Of a stretch of 25,000 bases of DNA, positions 18,731 through 25,000 are shown piece after piece. The DNA lies in contig CAIIXF020000174.1 in the NCBI GenBank assembly GCA_903813345.2, forward strand, positions 1-25,000. The letters run 5' to 3'. The translations under genes and the position numbers were made by a program. Below the pieces are notes generated by a model. That model was not told where the DNA came from. It did not search any database and saw only the letters and a program-made list of their open reading frames with translations. The stretch's first letter is position 1. Every line of letters starts with the position of its first letter. Origin of the DNA: Owenia fusiformis. Taxonomy: Eukaryota; Annelida; Polychaeta; Sabellida; Oweniidae.

Positions 18731-19096
18731 GTAACATATTCATAGTTTTGCATACTGCTGGATTATAGATCTTGATAACAGCATCTTATCCGAAATAATG
18801 GTTTAGTAGAATCTAAATACATTTGATTGGGATAATTATTTTGAATATTCATATCTTGTTTATGTCAGCCAATTAAAACTATGTTTAATTCAATGAACGT
18901 AATTATACAAGTAATAGACCTAGAATAAAATATAGAGGTATACATGTATTTGATACTAAGGATCTGTGGTTTGGTTTGGACTCATTTCAAATTGTAAGGA
19001 ACTCCTTGGTTGGACATGTTTTCCCCATGAAAGGTTAGTATATATTGGAAATCATAAGCGAATTTTGGGAACTGATATATCTGATCTTACTTGCAG

Positions 19097-19251
19097 AGAA
19101 ATGGTCGGCAATACTTTGTCAAGAAGCTTCACTTAAGGAAGTGCTGAGCATGGCGGGAAAGGAATACAACACTAACAACATGCAACTGACGTTCGCAATA
19201 GGGATATTGGCTAATGAGTTGGGGCAACCCAAAGGGGACTCGATCACTGGG
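19097..19251 (+). CDS. gag-like gene, exon C
   Basis: Acceptor 'gatcttacttgcag' ends at 19096; the donor used is 'actggg|gtgggt' at 19252 (weak, but phase 0). The frame reads KWSAILCQEASLKEVLSMAG, then KEYNTNNMQLTFAIGILANE and LGQPKGDSITG. The 155 nt exon is phase-compatible with exon B before it and exon D after it. A helical capsid-like region is plausible; this is inference. Confidence 0.5.
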
Positions 19252-19481
19252 GTGGGTATTTTGAAATATATCTAATGACAAAATTATAGTGTATATTAGT
19301 GGAAATATGTGAAATAGGATGAGAGGTGATATAAACAATAGAAAACAGAATCTATCTTAAAGTATTCAGAATTGATAACAAATGTTAAAATATGTTGAAT
19401 TGAGAAAACATGATGTTCATGTGTTGTTGACAAGGGGATATATTTTTTAAGAGATAATGATATCATTTGTTTGTTTTGTAG

Positions 19482-19649
19482 AAACAATTTCAGCCATATT
19501 TTGCCCCGTCATATGGTAGAGGTAGGGGTAGAGAGTGAGGTATGTCCTTTCAAGGTACATGAAATTTCTGCTCTAAAATGGGCCATATGATGAGAGATTG
19601 TGCTCTACTAAAAGACCTTAAAGACAAAACCGCACAATTAATAAATTAG
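19482..19649 (+). pseudogene. gag-like gene, terminal exon with zinc knuckle and two stops
   Basis: Acceptor 'tttgttttgtag' ends at 19481. The frame KQFQPYFAPSYGRGRGRE runs to a TGA at 19536-19538, and the same frame continues to a second TGA at 19560-19562. It then reads NFCSKMGHMMRDCALLKDLK and ends at TAG 19647-19649, overlapping AATAAA at 19640-19645. A CX2CX4HX4C knuckle is complete except that its first Cys position is the second TGA, a one-base change from a Cys codon. An RG-rich stretch followed by a knuckle is typical of nucleic-acid-binding gag proteins. It is 1.3 kb downstream of the DIRS recombinase piece and could be gag of another element or a lost domesticated gene. Introns inside it are unusual for a retroelement. 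Confidence 0.55.
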
Positions 19650-19842
19650 CTATTGTCGATTAAACTTATATGTAATTAATGTGTGGTGAAAATTTCGAGT
19701 AGATCTGATGGATAATCGGAGGACATTTAATCTATCTCAAATACAAATGGGATTTGCATTATTTTGAGGAAAGACTTGTTTAAATATTATTTGACTAATG
19801 TTACAATGTTGATTAATGGAAGTGTTTGAACTTGAGTAAGGT
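19650..19842. other. convergent intergenic spacer
   Basis: A+T-rich spacer between the end of the plus-strand gag-like gene and the minus-strand gene. Both transcripts would end here with AATAAA signals facing each other. Confidence 0.4.
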
Positions 19843-19848
19843 TTTATT
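19843..19848 (-). terminator. polyadenylation signal of the minus-strand gene
   Basis: AATAAA on the minus strand (plus-strand 'tttatt'), 36 nt after the proposed stop codon at 19884-19886. Confidence 0.45.
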
Positions 19849-19883
19849 AAAAGGTCAAATACATAACATATATTTCAGTGTTT

Positions 19884-19971
19884 TTATACATTGGATATAT
19901 ATATCAGAGAATCTACTTTGCAGCTCGGGGGCACTGATCCCTTTATAGAGGTGTTTTTCACCACTTGGACG
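19884..19971 (-). CDS. minus-strand gene, terminal exon 6
   Basis: The acceptor 'caaatcaaacacag' is poor in pyrimidines. The frame VQVVKNTSIKGSVPPSCKVD then SLIYISNV and TAA fits the phase left by exon 5. An AATAAA follows 36 nt later. Another frame of the same stretch is also open, so this exon is tentative. Confidence 0.35.
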
Positions 19972-22900
19972 CTGTGTTTGATTTGGTGCCCTTGATTTCT
20001 AATTCATTCAAATTAATATCAATCACAGCTGGATTCCTTTATTTAGGTTATTATGAAATTGTGAACTCTTTTTAAAATCTTATTGATAAAATCATAACTT
20101 TATTGGCGAGATTCCTAGGAAATTGTAACATATTTTGGACCAACAAACATATCAATACTTACCTTTGTGCAGATATACCTGTGTCGCGCATGGGTTCATT
20201 TTCAGATTTGTGTCCAGTCATCAATTCTTTTCCTAGACTATTAAACAGAAAATAGTTTTACTTTCAAGGAATCAAAAAAGGTACTATGCAACATTAACAG
20301 GAATGTCATTTTTTACTTCAATATTGCTATTTAACCTTGAACAAACATACATGCTGTTGAAATTCTTCTTTTTACTTACTTAATACATTTAAGATGAGAA
20401 GACTACATCAACTTTTGAATAACAAGGCACAAGGTGAACAATATCGTACCTAAAACATAACAGTGTGGGCTTGATGACCAAGAAAGCAAGATGGCTACTG
20501 AAAAGTTATTGGTTTTCCTGAATGCGCGATAACAAGATTTATCTAAGAACTTCCAAAATGGCTGCCAGAATGCAAGATGGCTGCTGAAAAGTTAATCAGC
20601 TCTAGAACTTCATATATACATGTATGAAAATTTCAAATAAAACTGTTAAGTGGTTTTCCTGGAATCACGATGACAAGATTTAACTAAAATAACTTCCAAG
20701 ATGGCCACCAGAATGCAAAATGGAATCAGCTCTAGAACTTCTTACTATGTAACACGTGTGAAAATTTGAAGCCAATCCTTTAAGTGGTTTTTCTGGTATC
20801 GCGATGACAAGATTTAACTAAAAACTTCCAAGATGGCCGCCAGAATAAGTGGTTTTCCTGGAATCGTGATGATAAGAAAGTTAGACGCCGCCCACCCGCC
20901 CGTCAAGCTGAAGACAATATCGTACCTTTTTTAGGTACGCTAACAGGTGATTTTTCTTCATCAAATTAAGTAAAAGATAAACAATTGAGTATCATTTGGG
21001 TGCCATCTTTCATAATTGCCATCTTACAGGTTAATTTCCAATAAACTCTGCCACCTTCTGGTATATCATAGACACTAGATTGATGAGGTCATTCTCTGTC
21101 CTTTTTCAAAATTAGAAATAATCTAATTAATCCTATTTTTACTTGGAAAGATTGCTACCAACAACATCATTGATCTAGCCAAAATATATCCCAGCTTCTT
21201 TGATATACCGAACGGTGGCAGGATTTATTGGAAAAGTCTATTCCTTTTTTATTTTGGACCAAATAAATCACTATTTACCTTTGTGCTGAGGTGCTTGAGT
21301 TGTATAGCAGTTCATGATCAGTTATGGGTTCAGTCATCCATTCTTTACCTAGACTAAAAAACAGAAAGTGATAATAGTTAAATATGAGTTTAAATTTTCA
21401 CTAAATCTTCACCATAACTTTTGTTTGGATAAGGAGTTATATTATAGAAGTAGAATTGAGAATTTGCATGACATTTGGGATCTTTTCAAAATATATTGAT
21501 ATTTGGTTCCATTTGGGGTCTACTTTATTTTGGTGTAATTCACTAATTGGCAATTTGCAAAATGTGCTTATTTTTTTTATCAAAAAGATAAATATTCAGA
21601 TATTTGTTCAATTTATACACAATTGGACTTAGTTTTCCCTGAAATTTTAGGAAATGTAAAAAAATAAACCCCAAAAAAATACAAGGCATTAACATAATGC
21701 AAAATGTCACTATATACCATTTGTTACAGATGCTGAACACCAAATGTTTGATGCCGACCACAGAACATCATCAACAAAAATGTTGGAGACTATAACAATA
21801 TATCACCACTTGTGATGGTGACATAAAAAATAAGTTACGACTGCCATCAAATATAAATTTTGGGTCGACATCATCAAGCTGTCGCATCAATTGCTATATT
21901 GGCAATGTCGAAAAATCATTAATAAAAATACAACAACTCCATGGGGGAGTAAATCCCACCGAACAAAACATCTTTTGGAATTCAAAATATGGCAGCCATT
22001 TTGAAATTCAGTGGCCATCTTGAAAATGTCTCTAGGCATCAGCATATAAAATATGAACCAAATCCGTCAACTGGTATTTGAGTCACTACTAAAGATTTTG
22101 GTAATTTTTGTTTTGTTAATCTTAGCAGTATCACTGTATGAGACTTTGTATGTATGGTTGACGTGAACATAACTCCAATAGCAGTTTCGCTCATTGCTCA
22201 CTACCATTTTTTCTCCTTTTAACCGCTTTTATGGTCCTTTCTTATAATACATTCAGACTTGCTTGACAGGAATGAGGAAAGAGTCAAGTCTTTGGAAAGT
22301 GTTGATATGCCCAACTTGGCTGTCAATATTGTTGTCATTCGACGACAGGCCTAAACCAAGGATATGAACTCTTTGATTCCAAGGTTGGTGAACAATTGCC
22401 TACTCACACTTTCTTTTGACACCTTCTTATACTACGTCTTGAAGCTTCTTCAGATTTGGATGAGGCACTAGTTTGAGGTACAGGTTGAGGTTGATCGTCT
22501 GTCTCACTGTTATCTCGGCATATACTGTTTGAATGTAAATGATGAATGAATGTAAATAATACAAGACATGAGCATGCAAAATGTCACAACCTGCCATTTG
22601 CACACACACAGACCACCAATGCTGAATAGCAACTGCCCAATGCCAAAAACCAACCGCCCTTCACAAAAAAAAATTGGGAGACTATACGAGGGGTGATCAA
22701 TAAGTAATGGACGCTTTTTTACACAGATGCTTTTTATAGACCAATTCCTTCGATTTTCTTACCTGTGATACATCATTCAATTATGTATCAACTCTGAAGA
22801 TTTGAAGACAAAATATATAATACATGTTGATATATCCCCATTTCCGTGAAGGAGGTACAGGTACCCCGGGACCGACATTTACGTCACATATTCTGAAGCT

Positions 22901-24487
22901 ATTTTAGCTTGTTTAACATGCAATGCAGTTGAATGCAGGCTGAACAAAACAAACCATTATGGTCATGAATTACCCCATTTTGTTATGCCATAGTTGATTT
23001 TGAATATTTTATCATCACTATGTGGTATTCATGCCACATTCATTCCACAAGGCCCTCTAAATAGGTTCCATCAAGTGCTACATGTACACAATTCCCCATC
23101 CCCTTAACTCAAGATTGTGAGACAAGGCTGAATCCATTCTCTGACATGGTAGCAAGATGCAGTTGCATGGGTTGTTTTATTTAATCAATGTTAATAAACC
23201 TGCGTCCTTTCTCTATAAAATAAGTAGTATAGAAATAAACAAGTCACATGTGAGTAGATGTTGACAATACAGTGCATTGGCCAAGGGTCAATTTTGAGGT
23301 CCAGGGATATTGTTTTCTGAACATTTATAGATCTGTGGGCAGGTGCATTGTCCATATGGAGTAGGGTGTTCCCTTCTCTCACCACCCCTTTCTTCCACAA
23401 TGCTTTCTCAAATTGATCTGCAGACCCCTTCCATACAACACTCTGACATTACAATACTTTCTGTTTATGTGTTACCAGTCAGCAAAAAATTTCAAACAAT
23501 ACAACACGTGTTGCATATAAAAAGTTCAAATCTCACTCAAATTTACCAATCTAGCTAAAAACTGAATATGTGACATAAATGTCGGTCCCGGGGTACCTGT
23601 ACCTCCTTCATGGAAATAAAGATATATCAACATGTATTATATATTTTGTCTTCAAATCTTCAGAGTTGATAGATAATTGAATGATGTATCACTGGTAGGA
23701 AAATCAAAGGGATCGGTCAATAAAAAGTGTCTGTGTAAAAAAGCGTCCATTACTTATTGATCACCCCTCGTATATACAGTTAAATAAAATGATTATATGC
23801 TTTAATTGATTAAATGTTGTGATGTTGCGATGTTTGTTTGTTTGTTTTGCTAGAATTTACCTATGATCAACCTTCCTTTGTTTACTTGTGTCATTGTTTT
23901 CTTCTTCCTCTTGTGTTGGGCTACATGCTGAAATAGACCTTTTTGTAGCCTTGGATGAAAAGAATTTGTCCCACTGAAAAATCCAGAATTCATACATGTT
24001 CATTTACAGCATGAGACAGTGATATATATATATGATATAGTGAGAGGGGATTGTTGAAATGAGCTATTTCTGATATGCTTTGGATCTCCATTGTTCACAT
24101 TGTATGATTGTTGTTAGTCTACTCATGCATGGGCAAATGCATTGAAACTCAATAATGGTAAGTGTTCCTTAGTCAATCAACTAAGAGTATTTCAGTAGTA
24201 TGGTCAACTGAGCAGAAACATTATTTTAAGGTGCATCACGCGGTAGGATCTCTTCGGGACGTATCGAAACCACTCCGTCCCGAAAAAACCGTTAATTTGA
24301 ATTTAAAACCTACCCCAGTGTTTGAAAATCAAGGATTGTGAGTCTCACACTTCACCATTTTTCTTCAAACTTGTTCCGTACAAAGCTTCACAGAAATACC
24401 TTTCAGTCGATACATTGTTTTCGTGTACAAAGTACCTCGTTTTAGCGGCGTTTTGGTCCCCAGCTGCGAGATAAAGCACATTTTCAT
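19884..24487 (-). CDS. predicted six-exon gene, unrecognised Ser/Glu/Lys-rich protein (~169 aa)
   Basis: Join of 24400-24487, 23861-23927, 22408-22524, 21279-21353, 20163-20237 and 19884-19971, read on the minus strand. All introns are GT-AG and every junction keeps the frame: 88+67+117+75+75+88 = 510 nt, 169 codons plus stop. Start: two in-frame ATGs (24487 and 24481) follow an upstream in-frame TAA, inside a CpG-rich block. The product begins MKMCFISQLGTKTPLKRG, then has an acidic/basic stretch (TQEEEENNDTSKQRKVDH) and a Ser/Pro/Gln-rich part (PQPVPQTSASSKSEEASRRS, then IRRCQKK). Two related 25-residue units from duplicated exons and a short tail (SIKGSVPPSCKVDS) complete it. No domain is recognised; low-complexity charged composition with basic clusters suggests a nuclear or disordered protein. 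Exons 3-5 are the best supported; exons 1 and 6 are weaker. A mariner copy lies in intron 2. Confidence 0.5.
20163..20237 (-). CDS. minus-strand gene, exon 5 (duplicated exon)
   Basis: Acceptor 'ctgtttaatag' and a consensus donor, 'cacaaag|gtaagta'. 75 nt, phase 2-2, reading LGKELMTGHKSENEPMRDTG then ISAQ. Same length, phase and N- and C-terminal residues as exon 4 (LGKE.MT ... SAQ). Confidence 0.65.
20511..20880 (+). repeat. ~135-141 bp tandem repeat in intron 4
   Basis: 'ggttttcctgaatgcgcgat' at 20511, 'ggttttcctggaatcacgat' at 20652, 'ggtttttctggtatcgcgat' at 20786 and 'ggttttcctggaatcgtgat' at 20851 start successive units (141, 134 and 65 bp). Each carries 'gacaagattta' and 'acttccaagatggcc.cc' and, in full units, 'cagctctagaactt'. 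Such 'AAGATGGC' units are common intronic repeats in some marine invertebrates. Confidence 0.75.
21035..21232. repeat. foldback element with imperfect 55-70 bp arms
   Basis: The left arm 'ttccaataaactctgccacc' then 'ttctggtatatca' (21036-21068) matches the reverse complement of the right arm 'tgatataccgaacggtggca' then 'ggatttattggaa' (21200-21232). Further in, 'tagattgatga' (21077-21087) pairs with 'tcattgatcta' (21167-21177). About 70 bp of loop lies between. It is probably a MITE; no TSD is clear. Confidence 0.65.
21279..21353 (-). CDS. minus-strand gene, exon 4 (duplicated exon)
   Basis: Acceptor 'ctttctgttttttag' and donor 'cacaaag|gtaaat'. 75 nt, phase 2-2, reading LGKEWMTEPITDHELLYNSS then TSAQ. 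It shares 'atgact', 'gaaccca' and the end 'gcacaaag' with exon 5, and its intron flanks are also similar. Confidence 0.65.
21354..22407. other. intron 3 of the minus-strand gene, with degraded repeats
   Basis: A segment at about 21690-21800 resembles 22575-22690 ('atgcaaaatgtcac', 'ccatttg', 'atgctga', 'ggagactata'). 'atggcagccattttgaaattc' style repeats occur near 21985-22030. No coding sequence is supported. Confidence 0.45.
22408..22524 (-). CDS. minus-strand gene, exon 3
   Basis: Acceptor 'cattcaaacag' and donor 'agaaagt|gtgagt'. 117 nt, symmetric phase 2-2. The frame reads ICRDNSETDDQPQPVPQTSA, then SSKSEEASRRSIRRCQKK. A longer ATG-started frame overlaps here (22427-22609) but is out of phase with all neighbours. 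Confidence 0.6.
22525..22684. other. intron 2, repeat flank of the mariner insertion
   Basis: Diverged relative of 21690-21800 ending in 'gggagactata', the insertion target. No coding sequence. Confidence 0.45.
22687..23770 (-). mobile_element. mariner-like element with ~220 bp terminal inverted repeats
   Basis: The ends read CGAGGGGTGATCAATAAGTA outward from TA on both sides (TA at 22685-22686 and 23771-23772). The inverted arms run about 22687-22910 and 23552-23770 and include 'ggtaccccgggaccgacatt'-type sequence on both sides, with few differences. The ~640 bp core carries a minus-strand transposase remnant. A related segment without the element at about 21785-21800 ('ggagactataacaatata') looks like the empty site, supporting TA duplication. 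The element lies in intron 2 of the minus-strand gene, in the same orientation. Confidence 0.85.
23191..23400 (-). pseudogene. mariner transposase remnant
   Basis: The minus-strand frame reads LWKKGVVREGNTLLHMDNAP then AHRS, the HxDNAPAHrS block around the second catalytic Asp of Tc1/mariner transposases. It continues INVQKTISLDLKID and then diverges into non-transposase sequence. Upstream, 'VVWKGSADQFEKA' remains in the same frame. The first catalytic Asp region, the DNA-binding HTH domains and the third Asp (normally after 'PYSPDLAP.D') are missing, so the element could move only with a transposase supplied in trans. Confidence 0.8.
23773..24399. other. introns 2 and 1 of the minus-strand gene (non-coding outside exon 2)
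   Basis: Outside exon 2 (23861-23927) it contains a 'tttg' microsatellite (about 23831-23847), a 'tatatatatata' run near 24020, and the hairpin at 24253-24294. Nothing else is recognised. Confidence 0.4.
23861..23927 (-). CDS. minus-strand gene, exon 2
   Basis: Acceptor 'ggtctatttcag' and donor 'gatcatag|gtaaat'. 67 nt, phase 1 to phase 2, reading CSPTQEEEENNDTSKQRKVD then H. The only open frame matches the phases of its neighbours. Confidence 0.5.
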
Positions 24488-24720
24488 AACTTTCAACTGT
24501 AAGTCAAGTTATCTCGCCAGTCTTTTACCCATTCTCGCTCATAATTTCAGAATGGACTCCCATTACAACCTTCCATCGCTACGTTTTGATTTTTGGGCAT
24601 CAAACGCAGCAGTTTCTAAATCATCCACACATCTCTTAAAATTTGACTAATACGTCCCGTCACCTTCCACTACGCCCCGCCGAGTCTATGACTACAAACG
24701 CGGAGTTGTATTCTAAAACA
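24230..24720. promoter_or_regulatory. CpG-rich block, candidate promoter/5' region of the minus-strand gene
   Basis: CpG dinucleotides are far denser here than in the flanks ('cacgcggtagg', 'ctacgccccgccgag', 'cgctacg'). A hairpin 'ttcgggacg ... cgtcccgaa' lies at 24253-24294, and 'cgggacgtat' at 24255 recurs inverted as 'atacgtcccg' near 24650. It overlaps exon 1. In invertebrates such islands often mark unmethylated promoters. Alternatively the inverted motifs could be ends of a small transposon. Confidence 0.4.
24400..24487 (-). CDS. minus-strand gene, exon 1 (coding part)
   Basis: Opens with ATG AAA ATG and ends with donor 'ctgaaag|gtattt' after one base of a codon, as required by exon 2. 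It lies in the CpG-rich block. The weakest point is that the N-terminus is not conserved with anything I know. Confidence 0.4.
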
Positions 24721-25000
24721 TTTTGTTCATCGATGTGTAATTTTACATAGGTTTGCCTTGGTCGATTCTTAACACCAGTCTTAAGTTTAGCATACATACG
24801 GAGTATAACTATAACTGATTGCATGAAATTGATAATTTAAATGTTTGTGAAGATGTTGCTTTTTAACTTTAATTATATGTAATTGTCCTGTATTTGATTT
24901 TGTGAGGAAACCAAGTGTCTGGTTTGAAACACAATAAAATCTGGAATCCTGTTTTGCTAATGTTCAACATAAATAATTTATAAATTATCGGCCGAGGGCA
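24721..25000. other. upstream flank, no gene seen
   Basis: A+T-rich again. 'aataaaatctggaatcctg' near 24932 could be a polyadenylation site of an unseen plus-strand gene, but no coding sequence supports this. Confidence 0.35.

Larger units (their letters stand above)
20238..21278. other. intron 4 of the minus-strand gene, repeat-filled
   Basis: It holds the ~140 bp repeat array at 20511-20880, a 7 bp-stem hairpin (cgtacct/aggtacg, 20921-20939) preceded by 'gacgccgcccacccgcccgt', and a foldback element at 21035-21232. No coding sequence is seen. Confidence 0.5.

Noticed and set aside
22427-22609. 60-codon minus-strand ORF starting with ATG
   Set aside because: Overlaps exon 3 in another frame, is hydrophobic without motifs and does not fit neighbouring phases.
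23343-23558. Plus-strand ORF inside the mariner element
   Set aside because: Antisense to the transposase remnant and its right arm.
24423-24650. 75-codon plus-strand ORF
   Set aside because: Antisense to proposed exon 1 and without splice support or motifs; probably open because of local composition.

Overview
The window is eukaryotic and reads as an A+T-rich, transposon-filled animal locus. There are no operons or ribosome-binding sites, and long ORFs are rare. Splice signals, a tRNA-derived SINE pair, and Ty3/Gypsy, DIRS-like, LINE, P-element-like and mariner remains are all present. Intronic repeats of the kind 'CAAGATGGCCGCC' and the mix of element types suggest a marine invertebrate, perhaps a mollusc. 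That taxon is a guess from style, not a measured result.

Layout. 1-1.05 kb: a 72-74 bp tandem array, a 154 bp tandem duplication and one inverted copy of the array unit. 1.19-1.50 kb: a terminal-type exon of an unrecognised protein with one internal stop. 1.8-4.5 kb: two different Ty3/Gypsy fragments, a deleted pol remnant followed by a gag-protease-RT remnant. 4.5-6.0 kb: little, apart from a possible mariner-type MITE. 6.0-7.4 kb: a T/G-rich leader-like stretch, then an ORF interrupted by the first SINE. 7.4-9.6 kb: mostly non-coding, with short tandem repeats. 9.6-10.6 kb: a third Ty3/Gypsy fragment (integrase C-terminus, polypurine tract, probable LTR). 11.0-11.6 kb: a possible second LTR. 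12.6-15.05 kb: a P-element/THAP9-type transposase gene with a recognisable intron, now broken by frameshifts. 15.19-15.4 kb: the C-terminal end of a LINE ORF2. 15.5-16.1 kb: tandem repeats and the second SINE. 16.1-18.2 kb: a DIRS-like (tyrosine-recombinase) retrotransposon with gag tail, RT, RNase H and recombinase N-terminus in the canonical order. 18.57-19.65 kb: a plus-strand gag-like zinc-knuckle gene whose pieces are joined by phase-compatible introns. 19.84-24.7 kb: on the minus strand, a previously hidden six-exon gene model (about 169 residues).

The most notable result is that minus-strand gene. Six short exons (24400-24487, 23861-23927, 22408-22524, 21279-21353, 20163-20237, 19884-19971) have GT/AG borders, matching phases and a 510 nt total that is divisible by three. 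It starts in a CpG-rich block and ends just before an AATAAA. Two adjacent 75 nt exons are tandem duplicates. A mariner element with arms of about 220 bp sits in its second intron. The product is Ser/Glu/Lys-rich and I do not recognise it. Nearly everything else is decayed mobile DNA, and no coordinated pathway or defence system can be supported from this sequence.
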